From: Nocardia gamkensis NBRC 108242
Lineage (GTDB): Bacteria > Actinomycetota > Actinomycetes > Mycobacteriales > Mycobacteriaceae
Assembly: GCF_001612985.1 (NCBI RefSeq)
Contig: NZ_BDBM01000053.1
Span: 1 to 55,983 of the forward strand
Direction: 5' to 3'
Length of the DNA stretch: 55,983 bases
How positions within the stretch are numbered: position 1 is the first letter of the stretch; each line of letters begins with the position of its first letter. The notes under the pieces are model-generated. The model searched no databases and was not told the origin of the DNA. It saw nothing but the letters and a program-made list of their open reading frames with translations. Position numbers and translations under genes: made by a program. Of the stretch, positions 41,760-50,648 are shown in pieces.

Positions 41760-42215
41760 ATGTCCGTCAACACCTTCTTCTGGTTCGACAACGCCGCCGA
41801 GGAAGCCGCCGCCTTCTACGCCTCGGTGATCCCGAACTCGCGGGTCGTCGACATCTCCCGCAACTCCGATGGGTCGGCCTTCATCGTCTCGCTGAACCTG
41901 GATGGTCAAGCGGTCACGCTGATGAACGGCGGCCCGGGCCACCCATTGACCGATGCCGCGTCGCTGCAGGTGATCGTGGACACCCAGGACGAGATCGACC
42001 GCCTGTGGGAAACCCTCACCGCCGACGGCGGCGAGCCCGGCCCGTGCGGTTGGCTCCAGGACCGCTACGGCCTGTCCTGGCAGGTGGCGCCCTCGGCGCT
42101 GCCGAAGCTGATGGGCGGCGACGATCCCGCCAAGACCATCGCCGTCGGCACCGCCCTGCGGTCGATGTCCAAGCTCGACGTGAAGGCGCTGCAGGACGTC
42201 TACGACAACGCCTGA
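41760..42215 (+). CDS. VOC-family protein, PhnB/3-demethylubiquinone-methyltransferase-like
   Basis: 151 residues from ATG 41760 (MSVNTFFWFDNAAEEAAAFY), AGGAG nearby; the frame is open 77 codons further upstream but without homology. Features are ASVIPNSRVVDISRNSDG, GQAVTLMNGGPGHPLTDAAS, then WETLTADGGEPGPCGWLQDR and GLSWQVAPSAL. PhnB-like VOC proteins are of unknown chemistry. A strong terminator follows. Confidence 0.9.
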   Translation: MSVNTFFWFDNAAEEAAAFYASVIPNSRVVDISRNSDGSAFIVSLNLDGQAVTLMNGGPGHPLTDAASLQVIVDTQDEIDRLWETLTADGGEPGPCGWLQDRYGLSWQVAPSALPKLMGGDDPAKTIAVGTALRSMSKLDVKALQDVYDNA

Positions 42216-42263
42216 CCCCTCACGGACAACCGGGCGAATGACGCCGCCACGCCCGGCAATGCG

Positions 42264-42303
42264 GACGACCCCGCCCGGACGCCATTGTCCGGGCGGGGTC
42301 GTC
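42264..42303. terminator. Perfect 17-bp hairpin, bidirectional terminator
   Basis: GACGACCCCGCCCGGAC (42264-42280) pairs completely with 42287-42303 around a six-base loop GCCATT. It lies between the convergent VOC gene and narI, 48 bases after the VOC stop and 15 bases from the narI stop. There is no long U-run, as is usual for high-GC actinobacteria. Confidence 0.9.
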
Positions 42304-42318
42304 TCGTGCGCGGCGTAT

Positions 42319-43077
42319 CTAGCGCCAGCGTTCGGGGGTCACGGGCGCGTCCCACGCCCGGGCGTAACGGCGCTTGTCGGGAGCGTCGTATTCCTTGCTG
42401 CGGTAGATCACATACGGCCGCATCAAGTAGCCGACGGGCGCGCTGAACATGTGCACCAGCCGGGTGTAGGGCCACAGCCCGATCAGCGCGAGCACGACCA
42501 AACCGTGCAGCTGGAAGGTCCACGGCGTGTCCACCATGAGCTCGGGCTCAGGGGCGAGGGTGAACAGGCTGCGGAACCAGGGCGAGACGGTCTCGCGGTA
42601 GTTGTAGGTGCCCCACAGCAGATTGCTGCCCCACGTGTTGAGCAGGCCGGTGATCAGCGCGGCGGCCAGCAGCGCGTACATCAGCTTGTCGTTGCCGGTC
42701 GTCGCCTTGCGGACGGCGGGCACCGTGAAACGCCGGTAGAGCAGGATGCCAACGCCGGCGAGCACGGCGAGACCGGCCACCGACCCGGCGCCGACCGCGA
42801 TCACGTGGTACATGTGCTCGGAGACCCCGATCGCGTCGGTCCACGATTCCGGGATCAGCACGCCGAGCACGTGACCGCCGAACACCCCGAGCATGCCGAA
42901 GTGGAACAGCGGGCTGCCCAGGCGCAGCAGGCGGCTCTCGTACATCTGTGAAGAGCGAGTGGTCCAGCCGAACTGGTCGTTGCGGTAGCGCCACAGGTGG
43001 CCGAGCACGAACGAGGTGAACGCGATGTACGGCAGGATCAGCCACAGGGCGATCGGCAGGTTCGGCGTTGCGTTCAT
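42319..43077 (-). CDS. narI: Respiratory nitrate reductase gamma subunit (cytochrome b)
   Basis: 252 residues, five membrane helices. Heme-ligating histidines are visible in RLGSPLFHFGMLGVFGGHVL and later FQLHGLVVLALIGLWPYTRL with a following His in VHMF. NarI oxidises menaquinol and passes electrons to NarH. ATG overlaps the narJ stop (ATGA). Last gene of narGHJI and ends at a strong hairpin. Confidence 0.97.
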   Translation of the reverse strand: MNATPNLPIALWLILPYIAFTSFVLGHLWRYRNDQFGWTTRSSQMYESRLLRLGSPLFHFGMLGVFGGHVLGVLIPESWTDAIGVSEHMYHVIAVGAGSVAGLAVLAGVGILLYRRFTVPAVRKATTGNDKLMYALLAAALITGLLNTWGSNLLWGTYNYRETVSPWFRSLFTLAPEPELMVDTPWTFQLHGLVVLALIGLWPYTRLVHMFSAPVGYLMRPYVIYRSKEYDAPDKRRYARAWDAPVTPERWR

Positions 43078-43754
43078 CGTCGGCCTTCCGATCCGTCGAA
43101 CAGGGAGGGGTCCATCGCGAAGGGTTCCAATCCGACTTCCTCTTCGGGCGGCCCCTGGGCGGCGAGTTCGGCGATGCGCCTGCGGTCGGCGGTGGTCGGC
43201 GGCGGCAGCGTGGCCCCGATCGCCGCGAGCACTCCGGCATAGGGGGAGCCGTTGTCCGACAGCGAAAGCCGCAGCAGCTCCAGCACCGGAACGTGCTCGC
43301 CGAGCAGCCGTTCGCCGCCGATCGGATCGACGGTGGCGGCGAACTCCAGCAGCACGGGCAGGTGGTCGGGCAGCTCTTCGTCACCGAGTTCGACACCGGC
43401 GTGCCGGTAGGCGTGCTTGAACCGCAGCAGCGCCATCCCGCGCTTGCGGGTGTCGCCGTAGGCGTAGAAGGTCAGGTGCAGGCTGGCGCGGCGGCGCATG
43501 TCGAAGGTCGCGACGTAGTCCGCGGCGAGTTCCAGCGGGGGAGTCGTCCGCAGATAGTCGAGGCATTCGTCCAGGTGGGCGCGCATTTCGTCCGGTAGGG
43601 CGGCCGCGGCCGTCGCCAACTGGTCGACCATGGCCAGCGTCTGCTCGCCCGGATAGTCCAGTAGCAGCGCGGCGATCCGCCAGACCAGCTGACGGTCGCG
43701 CTGGGCCAGTTCGACCGCCGGTTCCGGGCGGCGCCGCAGTTTCAGCAGGCTCAT
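43074..43754 (-). CDS. narJ: Nitrate reductase assembly chaperone
   Basis: 226 residues. Chaperone of the NarJ/DmsD (TorD-like) helical family: QLVWRIAALLLDYPGEQTLA, DFM-like YVATFDMRRRASLHLTFYAY with GDTRKRGMALLRFK, and LPDHLPVLLEFAATVDP. It binds apo-NarG and allows molybdenum cofactor insertion in the cytosol. ATG overlaps the narH stop. Confidence 0.97.
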   Translation of the reverse strand: MSLLKLRRRPEPAVELAQRDRQLVWRIAALLLDYPGEQTLAMVDQLATAAAALPDEMRAHLDECLDYLRTTPPLELAADYVATFDMRRRASLHLTFYAYGDTRKRGMALLRFKHAYRHAGVELGDEELPDHLPVLLEFAATVDPIGGERLLGEHVPVLELLRLSLSDNGSPYAGVLAAIGATLPPPTTADRRRIAELAAQGPPEEEVGLEPFAMDPSLFDGSEGRR

Positions 43755-45490
43755 CGCCCCGCTCCGGTCGGAGTCGAGGCCGGATCACCGGCGGCGGCGT
43801 TGCTCGCGCCGCCGTCGGCGTTCCCGTTGCCGGAGCCGGAGCCGTTGCCGGAGCCGTTGGTGTGGCCGTTCGCGTGCCCATTGCCGTTGGCAGCGTCGTT
43901 GCTCGGCAGCAAACCGTCGGTGCTCTTCCCGTCCCAGTTCAGCAGATTGATCCGGGACGACTTCTCCTGCGGCGCGGCGCCGTTGGAGTCGGTGAGGTGG
44001 AACTTCTCCACCATCTGGTCGAACGCCGTCATGCCCGGTCCGCCGTCGGTGTCCAGGCTGCATCCGGCGGCGAGCGAATCCAATTCGTGCGCGCGGGCTC
44101 CCGCGCCGGTCGGGATGACGTAGCGATGCTCGTACTTGGCGATGGCCAGCAGCCGGTACATCGCCTCGATCTCTTCCGGCTCCAGCCGCACCGAGGGCGC
44201 GATCGAGGGATCGGGCTCCTCCCCGAGGTTCACCGACCGCATGAACGAACGCATCGCCGCCAGGCGCTGCAACGACGCGCGCACCGGGCCCACGTCACCC
44301 GCGGTGAACAGCTCGGCCAGGTACTCCACCGGAATGCGCAGCGCGTCGATGGCGCCGAACAGGTTCGACGCGTTCTCGCCGTCGTGCCCGGTCTCGGTGA
44401 GCACGTCCACCACCGGCGACAGCGGCGGCACGTACCAGACCATCGGCATGGTGCGGTACTCCGGATGCAGCGGCAGCGCGATCTGGTAGTCCACGATCAG
44501 CTTGTAGACCGGCGAATCCTGGGCGGCCTGAATCCATTCCGGCGAGATCCCGGCGCGCTCGGCCTCGGCGATCACGCGCGGATCATGGGGATTGAGGAAC
44601 ACACCGAGCTGGGACGGGTAGAGATCGGCGTCCTCGGTGACCGACGCGGCCTCCAGCACGGCGTCGGCGTCGTAGAGCATCACGCCGATGTAGCGCAATC
44701 GCCCGACGCAGGTCTCCGAGCACACCGTCGGGATGCCGACCTCAACGCGCGGGTAGCAGAAGGTGCACTTCTCCGCCTTGCCCGTCTTGTGGTTGAAGTA
44801 GATCTTCTTGTACGGGCAGCCGGACACGCACTGCCGCCAGCCGCGGCACTTGTCCTGGTCCACCAGCACGATGCCGTCCTCGGCGCGCTTGTAGATCGCG
44901 CCGGAGGGGCACGACGCCGCGCACGACGGATTGAGGCAGTGCTCGCAGATCCGCGGCAGGTAGAACATGAAGGTCTCTTCGAACTCCAGTTTCACCTGGT
45001 CGGACAGCTTCGCCAGCAGCGGGTCCTTACCGACCTGCTCGGGACCCGAGCCGAGGTCGTCGTCCCAGTTGGCGCCCCAGGTGACCTTCGTGTCCTCGCC
45101 GGTGATCAGCGATTTGGGCCTCGCCACCGGCGTCGTGTCGATCGGCGGCGACGACAGCAGGTTGTCGTAGTCGTAGCTCCACGGCTCGTAGTAGTCCTCG
45201 ACCGTGGGCAGATCCGGGTTGGCGAAGATGTTCAGCAGCCGCTTCAGCCGGGAGCCGGACTTCAGGGTGAGCTTGCCGCGCTTGTTCAGCGTCCAGCCGC
45301 CCTTCCACTTCTCCTGATCCTGGTACTGCCGCGGATAGCCCTGTCCGGGCCGGGTCTCCACGTTGTTGAACCAGACGTACTCGGTGCCGCCGCGATTGGT
45401 CCAGGCCTGCTTGCAGGTGACCGAGCAGGTGTGGCAGCCGATGCACTTGTCCAGGTTCATCACCATGGCCAGCTGTGCCATGACTCGCAT
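43751..45490 (-). CDS. narH: Respiratory nitrate reductase beta subunit, with a Gly/Asn-rich tail
   Basis: 579 residues from ATG 45488-45490 (MRVMAQLAMVMNLDKCIG). Four Fe-S clusters: CIGCHTCSVTCK, CEHCLNPSCAASCP, CRGWRQCVSGCPYKK (Trp marks the [3Fe-4S] site) and CTFCYPRVEVGIPTVCSETC. It transfers electrons from NarI to NarG. Beyond the usual C-terminus there is a tail of about 50 residues rich in Asn, Gly and Ser (SNDAANGNGHANGHTNGS...). The ATG follows the upstream micro-ORF stop after one base (TGACATG). Confidence 0.96.
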   Translation of the reverse strand: MRVMAQLAMVMNLDKCIGCHTCSVTCKQAWTNRGGTEYVWFNNVETRPGQGYPRQYQDQEKWKGGWTLNKRGKLTLKSGSRLKRLLNIFANPDLPTVEDYYEPWSYDYDNLLSSPPIDTTPVARPKSLITGEDTKVTWGANWDDDLGSGPEQVGKDPLLAKLSDQVKLEFEETFMFYLPRICEHCLNPSCAASCPSGAIYKRAEDGIVLVDQDKCRGWRQCVSGCPYKKIYFNHKTGKAEKCTFCYPRVEVGIPTVCSETCVGRLRYIGVMLYDADAVLEAASVTEDADLYPSQLGVFLNPHDPRVIAEAERAGISPEWIQAAQDSPVYKLIVDYQIALPLHPEYRTMPMVWYVPPLSPVVDVLTETGHDGENASNLFGAIDALRIPVEYLAELFTAGDVGPVRASLQRLAAMRSFMRSVNLGEEPDPSIAPSVRLEPEEIEAMYRLLAIAKYEHRYVIPTGAGARAHELDSLAAGCSLDTDGGPGMTAFDQMVEKFHLTDSNGAAPQEKSSRINLLNWDGKSTDGLLPSNDAANGNGHANGHTNGSGNGSGSGNGNADGGASNAAAGDPASTPTGAGR

Positions 45491-45619
45491 GTCAGTACCG
45501 CTTTCCTGCGTCGGTAGGTGCGTGGGGGGTCCGCGTGCCGCCGTCACCCATGTCGGTACCGCCTTCTTGCGTCGGTAGGTGCGTGTGGGCCCACATGCCG
45601 CCGTCACCCATGTCAGTAC
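45489..45619. repeat. 60/61-bp tandem repeat at the narG-narH junction
   Basis: Units start with ATGTCAGTA or ATGTCGGTA at 45489, 45550 and 45610, spaced 61 and 60 bases. The first covers the narH start, the last the narG stop. Shared blocks include TGCGTCGGTAGGTGCGTG and GCCGCCGTCACCC. A duplication of the gene junction is the simplest origin. Confidence 0.92.
45492..45611 (-). CDS. 39-aa repeat-encoded micro-ORF between narG and narH
   Basis: The stretch between the narG stop and narH ATG is two tandem copies of a 60/61-base unit. It reads in frame as a 39-residue peptide starting MGDGGMWAHTHLPT and again MGDGGTRTPHAPT, ending at TGA at 45492-45494. Both junctions are identical in form: stop TGA, one C, then ATG (TGACATG), preceded by AGGAAG-type purine runs. 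Either a real translated linker keeping ribosomes coupled from narG to narH, or simply a duplicated intergenic junction. Peptide function not readable. Confidence 0.5.
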   Translation of the reverse strand: MGDGGMWAHTHLPTQEGGTDMGDGGTRTPHAPTDAGKRY

Positions 45620-48600
45620 TCCACTTCCTGCGACCGTTTGCGGATCGTCGTGACCTCGTCGCGCTGATTTCCGGTGGGGCCGTGGTAGTTCAGCGCGAAG
45701 GACTGCTGCGCGTAGCCGCCGATGAGATGGGAGGGCTTGATCATGATGCGGGTGAGTGCGTTGTGGATACCGCCGCGCTTGCCCCGGCCCTTGGTGTCCT
45801 CGCCGATGCCCTCGATGCGCGGCACGTCCACCGCGCGGTCCTGGGCGTGGTACATGAACACGGTGCCCTCGGGCATCCGGTGGCTGACGATGGCGCGGGC
45901 CACCACGATGCCGTTGCGGTTGATCGCCTCGATCCAGTCGTTGTCGGCCACACCGATCTTCGCCGCGTCGCGATCGGACATCCAGATCGTCTGGCCGCCG
46001 CGCGAGAGCGTCAGCATGTGCAGGTTGTCCTGGTAGGCCGAGTGGATCGACCACTTCGAGTGCGGGGTCAGGTAGCGCACGGTGACGCCCTTGTCGCCCA
46101 CGTCGCCGATCGAGGGCTCGTGGAAAAGAGCGGTCATGTCCAGCGGCGGGCGGAAGATCGGCAGCTGCTCGCCGAGCTCGATCATCCAGTCGTGATCGAG
46201 GTAGAAGTGCTGGCGCCCACTGAGCGTGTGCCAGGGCTTGAGTCGCTCGGTGTTGATGGTGAACGGCGAGTAGCGGCGGCCGCCGGTCTCGCTGCCCGAC
46301 CACTCCGGCGAGGTGATCACCGGGACCGGGCGGGCCTGGGTGTCGGCGAAGGTGATCCGCTTGCCCTCGTGCTCCGCGGCCAGGTCGGCCAGCTTGGTGC
46401 CGGTGCGGCGTTCCAGCGCGTGGAAACCCTCGACGGCCAGACGGCCGTTCGTGGTGCCCGACAACGCGAGGATCGCCTCGGCCGCGTGGGTGTCCTTGGC
46501 CAGCGATGGGCGGCCCTGCGCCACACCGGACACGACCGTGCCGTTCATCCCGGCGAGGTACTCGACCTCCTGGTCGGGATAGGTGGTGACGCCCTTGGTG
46601 GTGACGCCCAGCGTGTCGATCAGCGGCCCGAGCGCGGCCATCTTCTCCGCCAGCTTCGGGTAGTCGCGTTCGACCACGACCAGTTTCGGCATGGTCTTGC
46701 CCGGAATCGGTTCGCACTCACCGGCTTTCCAGTCCAGCACGCGACCGCCCGCCTGGGCCGTCGCGTCCGGCGAGTCGTGCTGCAACGGCACCGCGACGAT
46801 GTCCTTGCGCTTGCCGAGATGCTTCTCGGCCATCCAGGAGAACCCGCGGGCGATCCGGTGGAAGGCGTCGAAGTCGGTCTTGGCCTCCCATGGCGGCGAG
46901 ATGGCCGGGGAGAAGGCGTGCACGAACGGGTGCATGTCGGTGGAGGACAGGTCGTGCTTCTCGTACCAGGTGGCGGCGGGCAGCACGATGTCGGAGAACA
47001 GCGTGGTGCTGGTCATCCGGAAGTCCAGCGACAGCAGCAGATCCAGCTTGCCGGTGGCCGCGGTCTCCCGCCAGGTCAGTTCCTGCGGCCGCACGCCGGT
47101 GGCATCGGTGGTCTGCAGATTGGAGTCGGCGCCGAGCAGATGACGCTGGAAGTACTCGTTGCCCTTGCCCGAGGAGCCGAGCAGGTTCGCCCGCCACACG
47201 GTCAGGCACCGCGGGAAGTTCTCCGGCGCGTCCGGGTCCTCGCAGGCGAACCGCAGGTCGCCGGACTTCAGCCCGTCCACCACGTGCTCGGGAGCGGTCT
47301 TGCCCGCGGCCTCGGCCTCGTCCACCAGGTCGAGCGGGTTGCGGTCGAAGGTCGGATAGCTGGGCATCCAGCCCAGCCGGGTGGCGAGGGCGATGTTGTC
47401 GGCGGCGGTGCGGCCGGCGAACTTGCCCGTGCCCAGGGGGGAGGCGAACGGCTCGGCGGTGAACGGGTCGTAGCGCCACTGGTCGTTGGTCAGATACCAG
47501 AACACCGTGCCCTGCATCTGCCGTGGCGGGCGCTGCCAGTCCAGGCCGAAGGCCAGGGTGGACCAGCCGGTCACCGGGCGGCACTTCTCCTGCCCGACGT
47601 AATGCGCCCAGCCGCCGCCGTTCACGCCCTGGCAGCCGGTCAGCAGGGTCAGGGTGAAGAACGCGCGGTAGATCTGGTCGGAGTGGAACCAGTGGTTGGT
47701 GCCCGCGCCCATCAGGATCATCGAGCGGCCACCGGAACGCTCGGCGTTGTCGGCGAACTCGCGCGCGATGCGCTGGGCCTGCACGGCGGGCACTCCGGTG
47801 ATGGCTTCCTGCCAGGCCGGGGTGTAGGGCTCGTCCGCGTCGTCGTAGCCGCTGGGCCATGTGCCGGGCAGACCGTCGCGGCCGACGCCGTATTGCGCGA
47901 GCAACAGGTCGAAGACCGTGGTGACGCGCCTGCCCGCGACGGTCGCGGTCGGCACGCCGCGGGTGAGCACGCCGGGAGTGTCGCTGTCGAAGCGGGGAAT
48001 CTGTACAGCCGCAGCGTCGTCGGTGCGGCCGTACAGACTCAGGAGGGGATCGACGTCCCCGAGATCGAGGTTCCAGCGTCCGGCGCCCTCGTCACCGAAA
48101 CGATGGCCGAGCGAGCCGTTCGGCACCACCGGCTGCGCCTGCGCGTCCAGCAGCACCGTCTGGAACTGCACACCCTCGCCGGTGCGGCCCAGGTCGGCGG
48201 CGGTGAGGAACTTGCCGGGGACGTAGGCCCCGTCACGCTCGTCGAGGGTGATGAGGAACGGCAGGTCGGTGAAGCGCTTGATGTAGTCGAGGAAGCGCGG
48301 CGTGGTCTTCTCGACGAAGAACTCCTTCAGCACCACGTGACCCATCGCCATGGCGAGGGCCGCGTCGGTGCCGGGGCGCGCGGGCACCCACTCGTCGGCG
48401 AACTTGGTGTTGTCGGCGTAGTCGGGGGAGACCACGACCACCTTCTGGCCCCGGTAGCGGGCCTCGGTCATGTAGTGCGCGTCCGGTGTCCGGGTGACCG
48501 GCACGTTCGAGCCCCACATGATGAGGTAACCGGCGTCGAACCAGTCCGCCGACTCGGGCACGTCGGTCTGGTCGCCGAACACCTGCGGCGAGGCCACCGG

Positions 48601-49323
48601 CAGGTCGGCGTACCAGTCGTAGAACGACAGCATGGAGCCGCCGAGCAGCGAGATGAACCGGGCGCCGACGGCGTGGCTGACCATGGACATGGCCGGAATC
48701 GGCGAGAACCCGGCCACCCGGTCCGGGCCGTACTGCTTGATCGTGTAGACGTGTGCGGCGGCGGCGATCTCGGCCGCCTCCCACCACTCGGCGCGCACGA
48801 ATCCGCCCTTGCCGCGAGCGGCCTTGTAGCTGCGCGCCTTCTCCGGGTCTTCGACGATGTCGGCCCAGGCCAGCACCGGATCCTTGAGCCGGGACTTGGC
48901 TTCCCGGTACAGCTCGAGCAACGTGCCGCGCACGTAGGGGTAGCGCACCCGGGCGGGCGAGTAGGTGTACCAGGAGAACGACGCGCCGCGGGGACAGCCG
49001 CGCGGCTCGTACTCCGGCTTGTCGGCGCCCACCGACGGGTAGTCGGTCTGCTGCGACTCCCAGGTGATCACACCGTCTTTCACGTAGATCTTCCACGAGC
49101 ACGAGCCGGTGCAGTTCACGCCGTGCGTGGAGCGCACCACCTTGTCGTGGGACCAGCGATCGCGGTAGAACTCGTCGGCGCTGCGCCCGCCGACCTTGTG
49201 CAGCGTCCGCTGATCGGACGACACCTCGCCCCGGTGGAAGTACTTCCCCAGCCGCAAGAGCGCGTCCCCGGCGTCGGTGGCCGGGGCGGAGGGTGCGTGA
49301 CCCTGGGTGCGGGAATTAACCAC
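45613..49323 (-). CDS. narG: Respiratory nitrate reductase alpha subunit (molybdopterin)
   Basis: 1236 residues from GTG 49321-49323 (AAGGGGA a few bases upstream; the frame is open upstream to 49392 but without support). Features in order: His-ligated FS0 cluster (STHGVNCTGSCSWK and later GCPRGAS), the Mo region FYDWYADLPVASPQ with DVPESADWFD, GSNVPVTRTPDAHYMTEARY, and ADEWVPARPGTDAALAMAMG; C-terminal substrate and cofactor domain to the end. It reduces nitrate to nitrite at the cytosolic face of the membrane. Same-strand promoter region upstream; it is the first gene of the operon. Confidence 0.98.
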   Translation of the reverse strand: MVNSRTQGHAPSAPATDAGDALLRLGKYFHRGEVSSDQRTLHKVGGRSADEFYRDRWSHDKVVRSTHGVNCTGSCSWKIYVKDGVITWESQQTDYPSVGADKPEYEPRGCPRGASFSWYTYSPARVRYPYVRGTLLELYREAKSRLKDPVLAWADIVEDPEKARSYKAARGKGGFVRAEWWEAAEIAAAAHVYTIKQYGPDRVAGFSPIPAMSMVSHAVGARFISLLGGSMLSFYDWYADLPVASPQVFGDQTDVPESADWFDAGYLIMWGSNVPVTRTPDAHYMTEARYRGQKVVVVSPDYADNTKFADEWVPARPGTDAALAMAMGHVVLKEFFVEKTTPRFLDYIKRFTDLPFLITLDERDGAYVPGKFLTAADLGRTGEGVQFQTVLLDAQAQPVVPNGSLGHRFGDEGAGRWNLDLGDVDPLLSLYGRTDDAAAVQIPRFDSDTPGVLTRGVPTATVAGRRVTTVFDLLLAQYGVGRDGLPGTWPSGYDDADEPYTPAWQEAITGVPAVQAQRIAREFADNAERSGGRSMILMGAGTNHWFHSDQIYRAFFTLTLLTGCQGVNGGGWAHYVGQEKCRPVTGWSTLAFGLDWQRPPRQMQGTVFWYLTNDQWRYDPFTAEPFASPLGTGKFAGRTAADNIALATRLGWMPSYPTFDRNPLDLVDEAEAAGKTAPEHVVDGLKSGDLRFACEDPDAPENFPRCLTVWRANLLGSSGKGNEYFQRHLLGADSNLQTTDATGVRPQELTWRETAATGKLDLLLSLDFRMTSTTLFSDIVLPAATWYEKHDLSSTDMHPFVHAFSPAISPPWEAKTDFDAFHRIARGFSWMAEKHLGKRKDIVAVPLQHDSPDATAQAGGRVLDWKAGECEPIPGKTMPKLVVVERDYPKLAEKMAALGPLIDTLGVTTKGVTTYPDQEVEYLAGMNGTVVSGVAQGRPSLAKDTHAAEAILALSGTTNGRLAVEGFHALERRTGTKLADLAAEHEGKRITFADTQARPVPVITSPEWSGSETGGRRYSPFTINTERLKPWHTLSGRQHFYLDHDWMIELGEQLPIFRPPLDMTALFHEPSIGDVGDKGVTVRYLTPHSKWSIHSAYQDNLHMLTLSRGGQTIWMSDRDAAKIGVADNDWIEAINRNGIVVARAIVSHRMPEGTVFMYHAQDRAVDVPRIEGIGEDTKGRGKRGGIHNALTRIMIKPSHLIGGYAQQSFALNYHGPTGNQRDEVTTIRKRSQEVEY

Positions 49324-49724
49324 GACGTCCCCTTCGAGCTGTAAAAATCGGGCTGATGTTCCGAGCGTAGGGAGACGTCGACGGCTCGCCAAACAACTCT
49401 CTCACAGCCCATTCGGGCCTGCGGTGAGTTGTGAGATCGGCGCAACGTGGCGGTCACGGTGGCGCGGTGCCGCCGAGACGCGCCTGACGAGACGACCAGG
49501 GCGGATACGTGATGACCTGGTCAAAAGCAGCTCTGAGGGGGTGGATCACCGCCGGGTCGGTGATGCTTTGGAAACGACCGGTTCTCTCGCGCTTTACATT
49601 TGTTAACACAACTCCACAGTGCTTCGGTCGTGCTGTTTTTACTTGTATTCGGCTGATTCCCGGTAGCTTTCCGGTACGCGGCCAGTTGCTTGGATCACAA
49701 TTTGCGGAAATTGTGCTGGAACGT
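49324..49724 (-). promoter_or_regulatory. narGHJI upstream region, including an AT-rich palindrome
   Basis: 401 bases without a supported gene. A perfect inverted repeat CACAATTT-GCGG-AAATTGTG lies at 49696-49715, ten bases after the stop of the 307-residue gene; it is AT-rich in a GC-rich setting, so either a terminator-like hairpin or an operator of the nar promoter. GTTAAC occurs at 49601-49606. No clear FNR/CRP (TTGAT-N4-ATCAA) site was found. Confidence 0.5.
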
Positions 49725-50648
49725 TCACCACGGACCGCGGCCGAAGAAGATGTCGAACTTTTGCGATCGCGGAAACACGATGTCGCCGTCCTTGTCCCGC
49801 GCGCTGTGCATGGCGTTCGTCAGTTCATCGACGGTCGTGACCTGCACCGCATCCGACACCGCCGAATACGAACTGGTGCCTTCGTCCCACGTCAGCGGGT
49901 ATTTAGGCAGGTTCCAGAAAGAATACAGCTCGGGAGATCCGTCCGGCCCCGTGCGCCCGGTGGCCACCGTGACGTGCTCGCCTCTGTTCCACATGACGAT
50001 ATCGCCGCGTTGCGGCCGTGGGCTGTCCGGCTCCCCGGTGTAGCGGCGACGTCCCTCCGGGATCAGCCAGTCCCCCATGCGGTCGAGCCACACCTCCAGG
50101 TAGTCGCCACCCCAGGTGCCGTCCGGACGCCGACGCAGTTCGACCAGATCTCGCAGTTGATGTTTGTCCAGCACGCCGGCTCGGGTCGCCGCATAGGTGA
50201 CCATCTCCCAGCAGTTCAGACCGTAGTGCTCGTTCAGCGGTGCGAGCGGCCCCTCCGTCTTCAGCCACGCCTCGAACGCCCGATGGCCTTGCTGCCACAA
50301 CCTGGGGTCGTAGTTCGCCCACCGCGCGCGGTCTCCGGCGCGAAAGATCCGTTCGAGTTCATCCGCGACGAGTTCCGGCGCGTTCTCGATGCGGCGCACC
50401 GGAGGCTGAACCCACTTCCCCGGGAACTTCCGCACATAGTCGGCGGCGGCCTTGCGGTGGTCGGTTCCGGCGCGGCGCAGCTCGAGCGCGTTGGCCGCGT
50501 CGCCGTCCATCAACGCATTCGATCCGCGACGAAGGTCCCGGGCTATCGCGTGGGTACGTCGAGCGAGAACCCGACTTACCTCATCGAGAGAGACATCGAT
50601 GCGGCGCAGAATCCGAGCCATGGTTGCGCCGATGTTGCTTTCGGCCAC
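49725..50648 (-). CDS. Putative Cys/His hydrolase, NlpC/P60-like layout
   Basis: 307 residues from GTG 50648 (an ATG at 50621 is an alternative). The first 70 residues are helical with no signal peptide. The second half has NEHYGLNCWEMVTYAATRAG (candidate catalytic Cys) and PRPQRGDIVMWNRGEHVTVA (His on a strand after a GDIVMW motif), the order and local sequence typical of NlpC/P60 and CHAP-like papain-fold hydrolases. It could cleave peptidoglycan or be a toxin-type effector; the lack of a signal fits an intracellular or non-Sec-exported protein. Isolated from neighbours. Confidence 0.62.
   Translation of the reverse strand: MAESNIGATMARILRRIDVSLDEVSRVLARRTHAIARDLRRGSNALMDGDAANALELRRAGTDHRKAAADYVRKFPGKWVQPPVRRIENAPELVADELERIFRAGDRARWANYDPRLWQQGHRAFEAWLKTEGPLAPLNEHYGLNCWEMVTYAATRAGVLDKHQLRDLVELRRRPDGTWGGDYLEVWLDRMGDWLIPEGRRRYTGEPDSPRPQRGDIVMWNRGEHVTVATGRTGPDGSPELYSFWNLPKYPLTWDEGTSSYSAVSDAVQVTTVDELTNAMHSARDKDGDIVFPRSQKFDIFFGRGPW

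Noticed and set aside
45489..45619. CRISPR-like repeats between narG and narH
   Set aside because: Units are contiguous at 60-61 bases with no distinct spacers and no cas genes nearby; it is a tandem duplication.
45535..49344. A 1269-codon open frame antisense to narG
   Set aside because: Composition is that of the complement of a high-GC gene, it has no recognisable domain, and narG is certain on the other strand. Same reason for other long antisense frames at 18656-21490, 17172-18854, 13276-15150 and 28970-30716.
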